DNA from: Desulfosporosinus lacus DSM 15449
GTDB taxonomy: Bacteria > Bacillota > Desulfitobacteriia > Desulfitobacteriales > Desulfitobacteriaceae
Assembly: GCF_900129935.1 (NCBI RefSeq)
Contig: NZ_FQXJ01000021.1
Location: 1 to 64,000 of the forward strand
DNA length: 64,000 bases
Direction: 5' to 3'
Both the position numbers and the translations under genes were made by a program. This document shows, piece after piece, positions 35,671 to 47,914 of the stretch; position 1 is the first letter of the stretch; each line of letters begins with the position of its first letter. A model generated the notes under the pieces. It had not been told where the DNA came from, did no database searches, and saw only the letters and a list, made by a program, of their open reading frames with translations.

Positions 35671-36417
35671 CTAACATCGAGTTAGAATTTCTAGGCCATT
35701 TTCCGTAATTGCAACTGTGTGCTCGAAATGGGCCGATGGCCGGTTATCTTTCGTAACCACAGTCCAGCGATCCTTTAGCGTCTGCACTTCATACGTACCC
35801 ATGTTCACCATGGGCTCAATAGCCAAGGCCATACCAACCTCGAGTCGTGGCCCCCGGCCTGGTTTGCCAAAATTCGGGATCTGAGGATCCTCATGCATGG
35901 CTTTTCCAATCCCGTGCCCAACATAATCGCGCACTACTGAAAACCCATTTGCTTCAACATGCGTTTGAACCGCATTAGAGACGTCATAAAGGCGATTGCC
36001 TACTTTAGCTTGTGCAATACCCTGCATCAAGGACTCTTCAGTCACTCTCAAAAGTTTTTGGAGGTCTTCACCAACTTCTCCAATTGGTAAAGTCACAGCC
36101 GCATCTCCAAAGTATCCCTCTATGAGTGCACCGCAATCTATACTTATAATATCTCCAGATTCTAGAATCCTTAAACCGGGTATTCCATGAACTACTTGTT
36201 CATTTACAGAGGTACACAGCGTTGCCGGAAAACCATTATATCCTTTAAACGCTGGTATGGCACCCTGCGCACGAATATATTTCTCAGCTATGCGATCCAG
36301 TTCCAGAGTTGTAACACCGGGTTTAGCGTGCTCACGGATAAGGGCAAGTGTCTCAGCCACGATCCGCCCTGCATTACGCATTAGAACTAATTGGTTCGCA
36401 TTTTTCAGCTCAATCAT
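35671..36417 (-). CDS. map: Type I methionine aminopeptidase
   Basis: Map removes the initiator methionine from new proteins, using two metal ions. The 248-residue protein has the pita-bread fold motifs: SIDCGALIEGYFGDAA (two aspartate ligands), GHGIGKAMHEDPQIPN (histidine ligand) and EPMVNMG plus the C-terminal HFEHT region (glutamate ligands). It has no N-terminal zinc extension, so it is the short type. It lies 5 nt after adk. Confidence 0.96.
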   Translation of the reverse strand: MIELKNANQLVLMRNAGRIVAETLALIREHAKPGVTTLELDRIAEKYIRAQGAIPAFKGYNGFPATLCTSVNEQVVHGIPGLRILESGDIISIDCGALIEGYFGDAAVTLPIGEVGEDLQKLLRVTEESLMQGIAQAKVGNRLYDVSNAVQTHVEANGFSVVRDYVGHGIGKAMHEDPQIPNFGKPGRGPRLEVGMALAIEPMVNMGTYEVQTLKDRWTVVTKDNRPSAHFEHTVAITENGLEILTRC

Positions 36418-36422
36418 GCTGA

Positions 36423-38365
<1,943 letters not shown>

Positions 38366-38366
38366 C

Positions 38367-38807
38367 CTACTCCACCTCTACTTTTCCACCCGCCGCAACT
38401 ATCTTCTTTGCCGCTGCTGGGCTGACTTTGTCAATTTTGACGGTCAGTGCTTTGGTCAAGTCCCCTGTTGCCAGAATCTTAACGCCATCTTTAGCGGCTT
38501 TGATCAAACCAATTTCAAAGAGGCTTTCAATCGTAACTTCAGCACCATCTTCAAAACGTTCTAAGTCACGAACATTCAATGCAACAATTTCTTTTCTGGA
38601 AATATTATTAAAGCCGCGCTTTGGCGCTCTGCGAAACAGAGGATTTTGTCCACCTTCAAAACCCGGACGTACTCCACCGCCTGCTCGCGAATTTTGCCCC
38701 TTGTGTCCTTTACCGGAAGTTTTACCATGTCCGGAACCAATGCCGCGACCCAAGCGCTTAGGTGCATGTGTTGATCCTTCAGCAGGCTTTAGTTCATGCA
38801 ATTTCAT
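38367..38807 (-). CDS. rplO: 50S ribosomal protein L15
   Basis: L15 is a late-assembly 50S protein with a long basic N-terminal arm. The 146-residue protein begins [12 protein letters not shown] and has the glycine-rich arm [20 protein letters not shown]. Its end is 1 nt from the secY start, so translation is probably coupled. Confidence 0.97.
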   Translation of the reverse strand: MKLHELKPAEGSTHAPKRLGRGIGSGHGKTSGKGHKGQNSRAGGGVRPGFEGGQNPLFRRAPKRGFNNISRKEIVALNVRDLERFEDGAEVTIESLFEIGLIKAAKDGVKILATGDLTKALTVKIDKVSPAAAKKIVAAGGKVEVE

Positions 38808-38825
38808 GCTGGCCTACACCTCCTT

Positions 38826-39008
38826 CTATTGAGCTAGTGTTTCTACCGTAACCAAATGCATGCATTTATGAACCATTCCCAGAATCCCAGGACTGTCCTC
38901 ATGAACTGCACTTGATCCAACTTTTCCTAAGCCAAGTGCTTGTAACACTTTGTGCTGTGCTTTAGAATATCCGATTGGGCTCTTTGTTAGTGTCACTTTA
39001 ATTTTCAT
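38826..39008 (-). CDS. rpmD: 50S ribosomal protein L30
   Basis: L30 is a small 50S surface protein. The 60-residue protein reads [21 protein letters not shown] and contains LGLGKVGSS, typical of the family. I start it at ATG 39008, with AAGGAGGG upstream; a TTG at 39014 would sit on that site. It lies between rpsE and rplO. Confidence 0.95.
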   Translation of the reverse strand: MKIKVTLTKSPIGYSKAQHKVLQALGLGKVGSSAVHEDSPGILGMVHKCMHLVTVETLAQ

Positions 39009-39020
39009 GACCAACCCTCC

Positions 39021-39521
39021 TTAACCTAGAACTTCTGCTACGGTCTTGCCTCGGAGTTTGGCAATCTCTTCTGGACGTTTGAGAGATTTTAAGGCTGTCA
39101 TCGTCGCATTAACCATATTATGCGGGTTTGCTGAACCCAATGACTTCGTTAGAATGTCATGAACTCCGGCAACCTCGAGAACTGCACGAACAGCTCCTCC
39201 AGCAATAACTCCGGTTCCTTTGGAAGCCGGCTTTAACAGCACGTGTCCCGCACCAAATATTCCATTGATGGGATGAGTAATTGTGGTTCCGTGCATAGGA
39301 ACGCTTATGAGATTCTTTTTAGCATCTTCGATTCCTTTACGAATTGCTTCAGGAACTTCTCCAGCTTTTCCCAGTCCAGCACCAACACGTCCGTTGCCGT
39401 CTCCGACCACAACCAGAGCGCTAAAGCTAAAGCGGCGTCCACCTTTAACAACCTTGGCCACACGGGCAATATGAACAACCTTTTCAATCATGTCTGATTT
39501 ATTAGCTTCGAACTTCGCCAA
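39021..39521 (-). CDS. rpsE: 30S ribosomal protein S5
   Basis: S5 lies at the mRNA entry of the 30S subunit and affects decoding accuracy. The 166-residue protein has the N-terminal dsRNA-binding fold ([21 protein letters not shown]) and the C-terminal domain. I start it at TTG 39521 (AKFEANKS) because AAAGGAGG lies 10 nt upstream; this gives the usual length, whereas the TTG at 39545 lies before the ribosome binding site. Confidence 0.94.
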   Translation of the reverse strand: MAKFEANKSDMIEKVVHIARVAKVVKGGRRFSFSALVVVGDGNGRVGAGLGKAGEVPEAIRKGIEDAKKNLISVPMHGTTITHPINGIFGAGHVLLKPASKGTGVIAGGAVRAVLEVAGVHDILTKSLGSANPHNMVNATMTALKSLKRPEEIAKLRGKTVAEVLG

Positions 39522-39547
39522 TTTGAAAATTCCTCCTTTACCCAAGC

Positions 39548-39916
39548 TTAGAAGCTGAGTCCAGCTTCTCGCGCTGATTCCGCCAATGCTGAGATTCGCC
39601 CGTGATAGACATTTCCTCCACGATCGAATACTACTTGCGTGATTCCTTTTTCAAGGGCTTTCTTCGCAACCAGTTCGCCAACCTTTTGAGCGCCAGCGGT
39701 GTTACCACCTGACAATTCTGCTGCTTTGAACTCTGGATCGAGAGAAGAAGCCGCAACAAGTGTTACTCCGAGCTCGTCATTGATAACCTGAGCATAAATA
39801 TGATTCAAGCTCCGAAACACTGCTAAGCGAGGACGCTCGGCAACTCCGATAACATTCTTGCGGATACTCTTATGCTTTTTCAAGCGAATAGCCTTACGAT
39901 CAATGCGCTTAATCAA
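39548..39916 (-). CDS. rplR: 50S ribosomal protein L18
   Basis: L18 binds 5S rRNA in the central protuberance together with L5. The 122-residue protein has the basic N terminus [19 protein letters not shown] and the [18 protein letters not shown] core. The likely start is TTG at 39916: AAAGGAG lies 9 nt before it, while the GTG at 39925 is only one base from that site. Confidence 0.94.
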   Translation of the reverse strand: MIKRIDRKAIRLKKHKSIRKNVIGVAERPRLAVFRSLNHIYAQVINDELGVTLVAASSLDPEFKAAELSGGNTAGAQKVGELVAKKALEKGITQVVFDRGGNVYHGRISALAESAREAGLSF

Positions 39917-39970
39917 AGGGAACACACTCCTTTCACGTTGGCAAGAGATTTTGCCCTTGCCTAATTTGTA

Positions 39971-40525
39971 TTACTTCTTGGCGCCTTTTTTGCCACCTGT
40001 CTTACCTACTTTACGACGGATGACTTCACCTTCGTATTTAATACCTTTGCCTTTATAGGGTTCAGGCAGCCGTTCGGAGCGAACAACAGCGGCAAAAGCA
40101 CCAACGAGTTCTTTATCCATTCCTTTAACCAAAATTTTATTGGGTGCAGGAACTTCAAAGTCAATCCCCTCAAAGGGAGTAAGTTCAACTGGGTGTGATT
40201 TTCCAACCGTTAAAACCAACTTGTTTCCTTGCTTCGCAGCACGATATCCAACCCCAACCATATCCAGACCCTTGGTAAACCCATTCGTAACGCCCTCTAC
40301 CATGTTGGCGATTAACGTGCGAGTCAGTCCATGCAGAGAACGGCTTAAAGGTTGATCATCTGGCCGTGTAACAATGATTTGTGAGTCTTCTACGGCAATG
40401 TTCATTAATGAATGAATTTCTCTTGTTAAGGTGCCTTTCGGACCCTTAACTGTAACAACGTTACTCTCTATTTTGAAGTCCACACCACTGGGTATTCCAA
40501 TGGGGCGCTTGCCAATTCTGGACAT
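39971..40525 (-). CDS. rplF: 50S ribosomal protein L6
   Basis: L6 lies near the factor-binding site of the 50S subunit, close to the sarcin-ricin loop. The 184-residue protein has the usual two-domain repeat and the signature [14 protein letters not shown] near the C terminus. It begins [15 protein letters not shown] basic [11 protein letters not shown] tail ends it. It lies between rpsH and rplR. Confidence 0.97.
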   Translation of the reverse strand: MSRIGKRPIGIPSGVDFKIESNVVTVKGPKGTLTREIHSLMNIAVEDSQIIVTRPDDQPLSRSLHGLTRTLIANMVEGVTNGFTKGLDMVGVGYRAAKQGNKLVLTVGKSHPVELTPFEGIDFEVPAPNKILVKGMDKELVGAFAAVVRSERLPEPYKGKGIKYEGEVIRRKVGKTGGKKGAKK

Positions 40526-40549
40526 TCACTGCACCTCCGCCTTAGAAAA

Positions 40550-40948
40550 TTACCAAATGTAGGAGATTACTTCTCCACCAAGGCCCTCTTTTCGGGCTTT
40601 CTTATCTGTCATTATCCCCTTGGATGTTGAAATAACTGCGACTCCAAGTCCACCAAGGACTTTCGGAATTTCATCCTTTTTCGCATAAACACGCAGTCCC
40701 GGACGGCTTATCCGCTTCAGCCCGGTAATAACACGCTCACGGTTTGGACCGTATTTCAAATACATCCGAATCACGCCTTGTTTGTCGTCGGCAATGAATT
40801 CTACATCCTTGATGTACCCTTCTGATTTAAGCAATTCCGCAAGCTCTCTCTTAATACGAGATGCTGGCACCTCAACTTTATCGTGATAAACCATTCCCGC
40901 GTTGCGGATACGAGTTAAAAAATCTGCTATCGGATCTGACATTGACAC
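40550..40948 (-). CDS. rpsH: 30S ribosomal protein S8
   Basis: S8 binds the central domain of 16S rRNA early in 30S assembly; in E. coli it also represses spc-operon translation. The 132-residue protein starts [17 protein letters not shown] and has the [20 protein letters not shown] signature. The GTG at 40948 has GGGGG 9 nt upstream; the ATG at 40942 is also possible. Confidence 0.96.
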   Translation of the reverse strand: MSMSDPIADFLTRIRNAGMVYHDKVEVPASRIKRELAELLKSEGYIKDVEFIADDKQGVIRMYLKYGPNRERVITGLKRISRPGLRVYAKKDEIPKVLGGLGVAVISTSKGIMTDKKARKEGLGGEVISYIW

Positions 40949-40976
40949 TTCAGTCGTCCCCCTTCCTTACAATGTT

Positions 40977-41162
40977 TTACCAACTGGCCTTCGTGATTCC
41001 AGGAAGTTCCCCTTTGTGAGCCAACTCCCGGAAGCAAATCCGGCAAATTCCGAATTTCCGCATGTAAGCATGGGGACGTCCACAAAGCTTGCAACGGTTA
41101 TGCGAACGTACTGCGAATTTTTGTCCACGATTTTGGCGGACAACCATTGATGTCTTAGCCAC
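40977..41162 (-). CDS. rpsN: 30S ribosomal protein S14, type Z (zinc)
   Basis: S14 is a 30S head protein needed late in assembly. This is the 61-residue zinc form with C24, C27, C40 and C43, common in Firmicutes; a zinc-free paralog is often encoded elsewhere under Zur control. It ends PGITKASW as expected and lies between rplE and rpsH. Confidence 0.97.
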   Translation of the reverse strand: MAKTSMVVRQNRGQKFAVRSHNRCKLCGRPHAYMRKFGICRICFRELAHKGELPGITKASW

Positions 41163-41182
41163 GTTCTTGAACCTCCTTTTCT

Positions 41183-41722
41183 CTAATCACGGTATGGCAT
41201 TCCGAATCCACGAAGCAACTCTCGCGCTTCCTCATCGGTTTTTGCCGTTGTTACAAAGACTACATCCATCCCACGAAGCTTGTCGATCTTATCGTACTCC
41301 ATTTCAGGGAAGATCAGTTGCTCCTTGATTCCTAAGGTGTAATTTCCACGTCCGTCAAACGCCTTTGCTGAAATACCGCGGAAGTCTCGAACACGAGGCA
41401 ACGCCACGTTTAAGAGTCGATCCATGAATTCATACATACGTTGACCACGTAAAGTGACTTTACAACCAATGGGCATTCCTTCGCGAAGCTTAAATGCCGC
41501 AATAGATTTCTTAGCTCGTGTGACAATCGGCTTTTGTCCAGCAATCTTCATAAGATCACCAACCGCGGAATCAATCGCTTTGGAGTTTTGAACCGCTTCA
41601 CCAACACCCATATTGATAACGATTTTATCAACTTTTGGAATTTGCATCACATTTTTATAAGCAAACTTCTGCTGTAAGGCAGGAGCTATTTCGGTTAAAT
41701 ATTTATCATGCAGACGAGCCAC
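41183..41722 (-). CDS. rplE: 50S ribosomal protein L5
   Basis: L5 binds 5S rRNA in the central protuberance and contacts the P-site tRNA. The 179-residue protein has family motifs [31 protein letters not shown] and [25 protein letters not shown]. Length is standard. Confidence 0.97.
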   Translation of the reverse strand: MARLHDKYLTEIAPALQQKFAYKNVMQIPKVDKIVINMGVGEAVQNSKAIDSAVGDLMKIAGQKPIVTRAKKSIAAFKLREGMPIGCKVTLRGQRMYEFMDRLLNVALPRVRDFRGISAKAFDGRGNYTLGIKEQLIFPEMEYDKIDKLRGMDVVFVTTAKTDEEARELLRGFGMPYRD

Positions 41723-41742
41723 TAAGGTCCCTCCTTTCGCGA

Positions 41743-42096
41743 TTAGTGTTTATCCGGTAGATTCACACCGCACTTTTTACAGACGCGGAATTTACCGTCT
41801 TCCGTTACCTTATAACTGACACGAGTCACGGATTTACACTCTTGGCAATATAACATTACATTTGAGCTGGCCATTGGAGCTTCTTTTTGAACGATGCCGC
41901 CTTGAGGCATGCTTTGAGAAGGTTTTGTATGACGCTTGATCATGTTGGCCTTCTCAACCACTATACGGCCCTTCTTAAGAATCACATCAATGACTTTGCC
42001 TTTTTTGCCGGCATCCTTGCCGCTGATTACCATGACATAGTCGCCTTTTCTAACGTGTATCTTGCTAGGTTGTACCTTATGCTTAGTAGCAGCCAC
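41743..42096 (-). CDS. rplX: 50S ribosomal protein L24 with zinc-ribbon-like cysteines
   Basis: L24 starts 50S assembly and later lies by the tunnel exit. The 117-residue protein has the KOW motif ([19 protein letters not shown]) and [17 protein letters not shown]84, C87, C106 and C109 form two CxxC pairs, a probable zinc site lacking in Bacillus subtilis L24. I start it at GTG 42096, with GGAGG 8 nt upstream; the GTG at 42111 lies before that ribosome binding site. Confidence 0.93.
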   Translation of the reverse strand: MAATKHKVQPSKIHVRKGDYVMVISGKDAGKKGKVIDVILKKGRIVVEKANMIKRHTKPSQSMPQGGIVQKEAPMASSNVMLYCQECKSVTRVSYKVTEDGKFRVCKKCGVNLPDKH

Positions 42097-42123
42097 TTTC
42101 TTCACCTCCACCCATCATGGGTC

Positions 42124-42489
42124 TTAGATAACTTCCGGTGCTAAGGAAATAATTTTCATGTAGTTATCACGCAACTCGCGCGCTACTGGTCCAAAGATAC
42201 GGGTGCCGCGAGGACTTTTGTCATCCTTGATGAGGACTGCCGCGTTTTCGCTAAACCGTATATAAGATCCGTCGGTACGCCGAATTTCTTTCTTCGTTCG
42301 TACTACTACAGCCTTAACAACGTCTCCCTTTTTAACAACGCCCCCTGGCGTTGCTTGTTTAACAGAAGCAACAATAATATCTCCAATCGTTGCATATCGG
42401 CGCATTGAACCGCCGAGCACACGAATACACATCAACTCTTTAGCGCCTGAGTTGTCGCCAACTCTAAGCCTAGTTTGTACTTGGATCAT
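42124..42489 (-). CDS. rplN: 50S ribosomal protein L14
   Basis: L14 lies at the subunit interface and forms a bridge to the 30S; it is also the docking site of the silencing factor RsfS. The 121-residue protein starts [28 protein letters not shown] and has the [15 protein letters not shown] signature. Length is invariant in bacteria and matches. Confidence 0.97.
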   Translation of the reverse strand: MIQVQTRLRVGDNSGAKELMCIRVLGGSMRRYATIGDIIVASVKQATPGGVVKKGDVVKAVVVRTKKEIRRTDGSYIRFSENAAVLIKDDKSPRGTRIFGPVARELRDNYMKIISLAPEVI

Positions 42490-42524
42490 TCCATTGACCC
42501 CCTTCCGAACTAAATATCAAAGAT

Positions 42525-42785
42525 TTAGAGAGCAATTGATCTCTGAGTTATCTCAACTACGCGCCAGCACTTATCCTTACTTAAGAGGCGTGTTTCCATG
42601 ATCGTGACAGTATCCCCGATGCGGGCTTCATTGTTCTCGTCATGAGCCTTATAGTTTTTTGTGCGTGTGATTGATTTTTTATAAATCGGATGACTCTCTG
42701 TGATCTCAACTGACACAACAACAGTTTTGTCCATCTTGTCACTGACAACTTTGCCAGATCGAACCTTACGTTGGGCTCTTTCCAC
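42525..42785 (-). CDS. rpsQ: 30S ribosomal protein S17
   Basis: S17 is a primary 16S rRNA binding protein with an OB fold. The 86-residue protein has [22 protein letters not shown] and the [23 protein letters not shown] signature. It lies between rpmC and rplN. Confidence 0.97.
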   Translation of the reverse strand: MERAQRKVRSGKVVSDKMDKTVVVSVEITESHPIYKKSITRTKNYKAHDENNEARIGDTVTIMETRLLSKDKCWRVVEITQRSIAL

Positions 42786-42808
42786 GTTAAAATGCCTCCT
42801 TTCTCACC

Positions 42809-43012
42809 TTAGGCACGTTCAATCTTTAACTCGCGCTCACGAAGAATCGTTTTACCGCGGGCTATTCCTTTGCGGACTTCACGAATTCGCATCGGGTTAT
42901 CTAATTGTCCCGTTGCCAACTGGAAACGCAAATTAAACAGTTCTGTTTTGAACTCGTCGATTTCCTTTAATACTTCTTCATTCGTTAGGTCTCGGAAATC
43001 CTTAGTTTTCAT
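42809..43012 (-). CDS. rpmC: 50S ribosomal protein L29
   Basis: L29 lies at the tunnel exit beside L23, near the trigger factor site. The 67-residue protein is two helices, starting [14 protein letters not shown], with [20 protein letters not shown] 43012 has AAGGAGGTGACG upstream and overlaps the rplP end by 11 nt. Confidence 0.96.
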   Translation of the reverse strand: MKTKDFRDLTNEEVLKEIDEFKTELFNLRFQLATGQLDNPMRIREVRKGIARGKTILRERELKIERA

Positions 43013-43439
43013 TTGCGTCACCTCCTTCTTGATCTGCACGGGTAACGAACTTGCACTTGATCGGGAGTTTATGCATTGCAAGACGTAAGGCCTCGCGTGC
43101 TTGTTCCTCCGTTACGCCGTTTAATTCAAACATTACACGGCCTGGCTTTACTACAGCTACCCAATATTCCGGGGAACCTTTACCACTACCCATGCGTGTT
43201 TCAGCAGGTTTAGCTGTAATAGGCTTGTCCGGAAAGATTTTAATCCAAACTTGACCGCCACGTTTAATGTAACGGGTCATAGCAATACGAGCAGCCTCAA
43301 TTTGTCGATTCGTAATCCAGCCTGCTTCCATAGCCATAAGGCCAAATTCACCAAACGTGATTTTATTACCGCGTGTAGCCTTACCTGATAAGCGTCCACG
43401 ATGTTGTTTCCGATGTTTCACTCTGGCTGGGACTAGCAT
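43002..43439 (-). CDS. rplP: 50S ribosomal protein L16
   Basis: L16 helps position A-site tRNA and shapes the factor-binding region. The 145-residue protein starts [19 protein letters not shown] and has the [17 protein letters not shown] and [19 protein letters not shown] signatures. It directly follows rpsC and overlaps rpmC. Confidence 0.97.
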   Translation of the reverse strand: MLVPARVKHRKQHRGRLSGKATRGNKITFGEFGLMAMEAGWITNRQIEAARIAMTRYIKRGGQVWIKIFPDKPITAKPAETRMGSGKGSPEYWVAVVKPGRVMFELNGVTEEQAREALRLAMHKLPIKCKFVTRADQEGGDANEN

Positions 43440-44102
43440 CTAGTTTCCTCCTTCCACCTGAGCGACGGCCTTTTTGGCGGGTAGAACCTCACCTTTATAA
43501 ATCCAAACCTTGATACCAATTTTTCCGTACGTGGTATTGGCTTCGGCAAATCCGTAATCAATATCTGCACGCAGGGTGTGAAGGGGTACTTTTCCTTCAT
43601 GATACCATTCGGTTCGGGCAATTTCGGCTCCAGCCAAACGACCGCTGCATTGAATTTTAATACCTTGAGCGCCCTGCCTCATTGTCCGTCCAACTGTTTG
43701 CTTCATGGCCCGACGAAAGGATACGCGTTTCTCAAGTTGTAGTGCAATGTTTTCTGAAACCAATTGGGCGTCAAGCTCAGGTTTCTTAATTTCTACGATA
43801 TTTACTGCTACTTGCTTGCCTGTTATGGCTTCAAGTTGTTTGCGCAGATTTTCGACTTCAGTGCCACCACGTCCGATAACAATACCAGGCTTTGCAGCGT
43901 AGACAGATACTTTAACACGACTGGCTGCCCGCTCAATTTCGACTTTAGGGCATCCCGCTTGTTTAAGTTTATTCTTTACGAACTCACGAATCTTCAAATC
44001 TTCATGAAGAAGTTCCATGTAGTTCTTATCTGCATACCAACGGCTTTCCCAGTCCCGGATAATTCCGACGCGGAGGCCTTTGGGATTAACCTTTTGACCC
44101 AC
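43440..44102 (-). CDS. rpsC: 30S ribosomal protein S3
   Basis: S3 forms part of the mRNA entry tunnel and its helicase activity. The 220-residue protein starts [17 protein letters not shown], carries a KH RNA-binding domain with [17 protein letters not shown], and the C-terminal domain with [13 protein letters not shown]. The start is GTG at 44102 behind AAGGAGGG, 3 nt after rplV. Confidence 0.97.
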   Translation of the reverse strand: MGQKVNPKGLRVGIIRDWESRWYADKNYMELLHEDLKIREFVKNKLKQAGCPKVEIERAASRVKVSVYAAKPGIVIGRGGTEVENLRKQLEAITGKQVAVNIVEIKKPELDAQLVSENIALQLEKRVSFRRAMKQTVGRTMRQGAQGIKIQCSGRLAGAEIARTEWYHEGKVPLHTLRADIDYGFAEANTTYGKIGIKVWIYKGEVLPAKKAVAQVEGGN

Positions 44103-44105
44103 AGT

Positions 44106-44447
44106 TTAGCCCTCCTTCTTCTCGCCTACAACCACGGTAATGTGACTCGTCCGTTTCCGGATTTGGTCAGCACGTCCCATAGCTCGAGGCTTGATACGTT
44201 TTAAAGTCGGTCCTTGATCCACACATATTTCAGTAATATACAGATCATCAACATTCATGTCATAATTATGCCCTGCATTTGCGACTGCAGACTTCAGTAC
44301 CTTGGTCACATCATCAGTGGATCCATTAGGGGTAAACTGAAGGATTGCGAACGCATCACTGATCTTTTTGCCACGAATCAAATTAACAACTTGGCGTACC
44401 TTACGAGGAGAGATACGTACATATTTTGCCACTGCTTTTGCTTGCAT
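44106..44447 (-). CDS. rplV: 50S ribosomal protein L22
   Basis: L22 lines the exit tunnel; its beta hairpin forms the constriction bound by macrolides. The 113-residue protein has [22 protein letters not shown] and ends with the hairpin region [21 protein letters not shown]. Length is normal and no obvious resistance-type deletion is seen in the hairpin. Confidence 0.97.
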   Translation of the reverse strand: MQAKAVAKYVRISPRKVRQVVNLIRGKKISDAFAILQFTPNGSTDDVTKVLKSAVANAGHNYDMNVDDLYITEICVDQGPTLKRIKPRAMGRADQIRKRTSHITVVVGEKKEG

Positions 44448-44468
44448 GTGCCTTAACCTCCTCTCGAA

Positions 44469-44750
44469 TTATCGTAAGCCGCTGGATTTTTCGCTGCCAG
44501 CATGGCCCTTATAGGTGCGAGTAGGCGAAAACTCTCCGAGTTTATGCCCAACCATGTCTTCTGTAACATAGACCGGAACATGTTTTCGTCCATCGTGAAC
44601 CGCAATGGTGAGTCCGACCATTTGCGGGAAAATTGTTGAGCGTCTGGACCAAGTCTTGATGACACGTTTGTCACCTGATTCGTTCATCGCTTCTACCCGT
44701 TCGAGTAAACGAGATTCGACGAAAGGTCCTTTTTTCAGAGATCTGCTCAT
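44469..44750 (-). CDS. rpsS: 30S ribosomal protein S19
   Basis: S19 sits in the 30S head with S13 and contacts the 50S A-site finger. The 93-residue protein starts [15 protein letters not shown] and has the [16 protein letters not shown] signature. Length is normal. Confidence 0.97.
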   Translation of the reverse strand: MSRSLKKGPFVESRLLERVEAMNESGDKRVIKTWSRRSTIFPQMVGLTIAVHDGRKHVPVYVTEDMVGHKLGEFSPTRTYKGHAGSEKSSGLR

Positions 44751-44768
44751 TCATGGGCCTCCTTTCGA

Positions 44769-45596
44769 CTACTTACTGCGCCGCTTCACAATAAAGCGAT
44801 TCGACGGATTCTTCTTCTTGCGGGTTTTTGCACCCAGAGCTGGTTTTCCCCAAGGAGTACATGGGTTGCGACCTATTGAGTTACGGCCTTCACCACCACC
44901 GTGCGGGTGATCCACAGGGTTCATTACAGATCCGCGGACTGTAGGACGAATGCCCATCCAGCGTGATCTGCCGGCTTTACCAATATTAATGTTCTCATGG
45001 TCAAGATTTCCTACTTCACCGATAGTTGCTCGGCACTCAATACGGATCATTCGCATCTCGCCCGATGGAAGTCTTAAGGTTGCATAAGATCCTTCTTTAG
45101 CCATAAGTTGAGCTGATCCACCAGCTGAGCGAACCATTTGTCCACCCTTGCCAGGTTTCATTTCGATGTTGTGTAACAAAGTACCGACTGGAATGTTCTG
45201 AAGCGGTAGGCAGTTGCCTACTTTAATGTCAGAATCCGGACCAGAAACAACCATCTGATCAACACTTAAGCCATTAGGCGCTAAAATATAGGTTTTAAAG
45301 CCATCCTGATAAAACAACAATGCAATGTTAGCTGAACGATTTGGATCATATTCAATACTCGCAACACGAGCAGGAATTCCATCTTTGTTGCGCTTAAAGT
45401 CAATGATACGAAGCTTTCGCTTATGTCCGCCGCCTTTATGGCGAACACTCAAGCGACCGTCGTTATTACGACCCGCTTTCTTAGTCAAAGGCTTGACTAA
45501 AGAGCGCTCAGGCTCAGTTCTGGTAATCTCTTCATACGTCGAACCAGTCATATTTCGACGGCTTGGAGAGGTAGGTTTATAAGTCTTTATTGCCAT
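44769..45596 (-). CDS. rplB: 50S ribosomal protein L2
   Basis: L2 is central to peptidyl transferase assembly and subunit association. The 275-residue protein starts [17 protein letters not shown] and has the [13 protein letters not shown] and [15 protein letters not shown] motifs, the latter with the histidine near the catalytic centre. It lies between rplW and rpsS. Confidence 0.97.
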   Translation of the reverse strand: MAIKTYKPTSPSRRNMTGSTYEEITRTEPERSLVKPLTKKAGRNNDGRLSVRHKGGGHKRKLRIIDFKRNKDGIPARVASIEYDPNRSANIALLFYQDGFKTYILAPNGLSVDQMVVSGPDSDIKVGNCLPLQNIPVGTLLHNIEMKPGKGGQMVRSAGGSAQLMAKEGSYATLRLPSGEMRMIRIECRATIGEVGNLDHENINIGKAGRSRWMGIRPTVRGSVMNPVDHPHGGGEGRNSIGRNPCTPWGKPALGAKTRKKKNPSNRFIVKRRSK

Positions 45597-45629
45597 AGGT
45601 CTTCATTATCCTCCTTTGCTTCAAGCTGC

Positions 45630-45917
45630 TTACAGGCCCGCGAAGTTTTCAATCTTATCTCCAGCTTTAAGCGTAGCAATCGCTTTTTTACGGTTCGATG
45701 TTTTGCCAAGATATTTCCCAACCCGCTTCATTTTACCTTTTACGGATAATGTACGGATTTCCACTACGGATACTTTAAACATCTTTTCCACCGCAGCTTT
45801 GATTTCAATCTTGTTCGCAGCTGGATTTACCCAGAAGGTGTATTTGTTTTCTTCAACAAGTCCTACGGACTTCTCAGATATTACCGGACTTTTGAGGACA
45901 TCTCGTGCGTCGCGCAT
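45630..45917 (-). CDS. rplW: 50S ribosomal protein L23
   Basis: L23 is the tunnel-exit docking site for trigger factor and the signal recognition particle. The 95-residue protein has VLKSPVISEKSVGL at the N terminus and NRKKAIATLKAGDKI at the C terminus. Its start shares one base with the rplD stop. Confidence 0.96.
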   Translation of the reverse strand: MRDARDVLKSPVISEKSVGLVEENKYTFWVNPAANKIEIKAAVEKMFKVSVVEIRTLSVKGKMKRVGKYLGKTSNRKKAIATLKAGDKIENFAGL

Positions 45918-46540
45918 TACGCTAACACCTCCTCTGCTTTAGTTACTGCCGCTTTGGTCATCACTAGGATGTCATGATGAAGCAGGTCGAAAACATTCAT
46001 TCCAGCGACATCCATTGCTTTTACACCCTCGATATTACGGGCTGAACGGAATATTGCCTCATCAGCATTATCCATCACAATCATAGCCTTCTTATCAATA
46101 TTAAGAGCTTTGAGCACTTGAACGATCTCTCGAGTTTTTGCCTCATTTATGCTTAAATCATCAAGGACAATCAGCTGTTGCTCTAAGACTTTCGAAGAGA
46201 GCGCCGAGTACAAAGCTAATCGGCGTACTTTCTTAGGTAATTTAAAACCATATTTGCGTGGTTTAGGAGCGAAGATTACACCGCCGCCCCTCCACAATGG
46301 AGAGCGCGTACTTCCAGAACGTGCACGGCCCGTTCCTTTTTGACGCCACGGTTTGCGTCCACCTCCGCGAACTTCACCGCGTAACAAAGCAGACTGAGTT
46401 CCCCGTCTTTCTCCTGCTAATTGCGAGACAACTGCTGAGTGAAGAACGTGGACATTCGGAGTAATTCCAAACACATTTTCACTGAGTTCAATTTCTCCGA
46501 CAGCTGCGCCTTGCATATTTACTACTTGAACTTTCGGCAT
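45917..46540 (-). CDS. rplD: 50S ribosomal protein L4
   Basis: L4 lines the upper exit tunnel; in E. coli it represses the S10 operon. The 207-residue protein has the extended loop with [24 protein letters not shown], which reaches into the tunnel, and a globular domain ending in [16 protein letters not shown]-like sequence. It overlaps rplW by one base. Confidence 0.97.
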   Translation of the reverse strand: MPKVQVVNMQGAAVGEIELSENVFGITPNVHVLHSAVVSQLAGERRGTQSALLRGEVRGGGRKPWRQKGTGRARSGSTRSPLWRGGGVIFAPKPRKYGFKLPKKVRRLALYSALSSKVLEQQLIVLDDLSINEAKTREIVQVLKALNIDKKAMIVMDNADEAIFRSARNIEGVKAMDVAGMNVFDLLHHDILVMTKAAVTKAEEVLA

Positions 46541-46563
46541 TGCTTATTCCTCCTTTCCCAGTG

Positions 46564-47202
46564 TTACTTCGCCTTGACAGAAGGCTTCAGAATGAGCAAC
46601 GACTTATTCGCTCCAGGGAGAGCCCCTTTAATCAAGATCAAGTTTTTATCCATATCAACCCGGATAACTTCCAGGTTTTGTACTGTTACACGTTCGCCAC
46701 CCATACGTCCTGGCAACTCACGACCTTTAAAGACTCGAGCCGGGCCTTTCGCGCCAAGGGAACCTGAACGACGATGATACTTGGATCCATGTGCCATCGG
46801 TCCGCGACTTGCGTTATGACGCTTGATCATACCGGCAAACCCTTTCCCTTTAGAAGTACCTACAACATCAACTTTGTCGCCAACTGTGAACAGATCTACA
46901 GTCACTTCTTGCCCAACCTCATAGCTCTCGATATCATTGACTCTGAACTCACGAACATATCGCATAGGCTTAAGAGAAGCCTTTTGGAAATGTCCTTTTC
47001 GAGGCTTATTGCTCAAGCCATCGCGAAGGATAGAAAAGCCCACTTGGATAGCGTTGTAGCCATCTGTTGCAATCGTTTTCTTCTGCACTACCGGGCAAGG
47101 ACCCGCTTCAACGACAGTAACCGGAACCACACGTCCTTCAGCTGTAAAAACCTGAGTCATACCAATTTTTTTACCTAAAATTCCTTTTGACACGAATGCC
47201 AC
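46564..47202 (-). CDS. rplC: 50S ribosomal protein L3
   Basis: L3 starts 50S assembly and reaches the peptidyl transferase centre. The 212-residue protein begins [14 protein letters not shown] and has the [24 protein letters not shown] loop. It lies 170 nt after rpsJ, an unusually long gap for this operon, holding a hairpin and a candidate promoter. Confidence 0.97.
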   Translation of the reverse strand: MAFVSKGILGKKIGMTQVFTAEGRVVPVTVVEAGPCPVVQKKTIATDGYNAIQVGFSILRDGLSNKPRKGHFQKASLKPMRYVREFRVNDIESYEVGQEVTVDLFTVGDKVDVVGTSKGKGFAGMIKRHNASRGPMAHGSKYHRRSGSLGAKGPARVFKGRELPGRMGGERVTVQNLEVIRVDMDKNLILIKGALPGANKSLLILKPSVKAK

Positions 47203-47258
47203 CTCCTAAACGCTTTGAAGTGCGCTAGATTCCTCTAGAGCACGAGAGCGCTATTTTA

Positions 47259-47287
47259 TTTATATTATGCCAGCCACCCGGTAGCAA
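47259..47287 (-). promoter_or_regulatory. Candidate internal promoter before rplC
   Basis: On the minus strand -35 TTGCTA (47282-47287), 17-bp spacer, -10 TATAAA (47259-47264). The -35 lies inside an 11-bp hairpin (CACCCGGTAGC/GCTACCGGGTG, 47275-47304). It could boost rplC and downstream genes independently of rpsJ. Confidence 0.5.
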
Positions 47288-47372
47288 CTCCACGCTACCG
47301 GGTGTTTCGCACAACAAACATAACGATAGTATATCACAAAGTTAAATGATTTGCTACTCTAATTTTAGCCAA

Positions 47373-47678
47373 TTACAACTTAATTTCGATATCCACACCG
47401 GCTGGCAGATCTAAGCGCATGAGCGCATCCACTGTCTTAGGCGTCGGTTCAAGAATATCAATTAGGCGTTTATGAGTGCGCATCTCAAATTGTTCCCGTG
47501 AATCTTTATTGACATGTGGCGAGCGCAAAATGGTGTAGATGCTTTTCTCTGTTGGAAGAGGAATTGGTCCACTAACCTGTGCGCCCGTACGTTTTGCAGT
47601 TTCAACTATGCGTTCTGCTGATTGGTCAAGTGTTTTGTGATCAAATGCTTTAAGCCGAATTCTGATCTTTTGGCTCAT
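47373..47678 (-). CDS. rpsJ: 30S ribosomal protein S10 / NusE
   Basis: S10 is a 30S head protein and, as NusE, links RNA polymerase antitermination factors to the ribosome. The 101-residue protein has the [30 protein letters not shown]-terminal pattern and [31 protein letters not shown] loop. GAGGAGG precedes the ATG. It opens the S10 operon after tuf. Confidence 0.97.
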   Translation of the reverse strand: MSQKIRIRLKAFDHKTLDQSAERIVETAKRTGAQVSGPIPLPTEKSIYTILRSPHVNKDSREQFEMRTHKRLIDILEPTPKTVDALMRLDLPAGVDIEIKL

Positions 47679-47858
47679 AAGTTACAACCTCCTCATAATT
47701 CCCGTTATACGGGTTTCGAGCGTAAAAATTCCCTGACCAAGCGGAGTCACTCGTCCAGCAACCTTTTACGCCATTCCTGGTGTCAGAAGTCAGAGGCCGG
47801 AAAGTGTGTTTCTCATTTAATCCAACCTTCCGTCAACTGGCGACTACTGACTGGCTTT

Positions 47859-47897
47859 TAATGACGAGAGGAAAAGTGACTTTTCCTCTCGTCATTA
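47859..47897. other. 18-bp perfect hairpin downstream of tuf
   Basis: TAATGACGAGAGGAAAAG pairs perfectly with CTTTTCCTCTCGTCATTA, with a 3-nt loop (47859-47897). It begins 17 nt beyond the tuf stop. There is no T-run after it on the minus strand (AAAAGCC follows), so it may stabilise the tuf mRNA 3' end or act as an atypical terminator. A second inverted repeat, GCGTAAAA/TTTTACGC, lies at about 47720-47771. Confidence 0.75.
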
Positions 47898-47914
47898 AGT
47901 CTAAAAAATATTTC

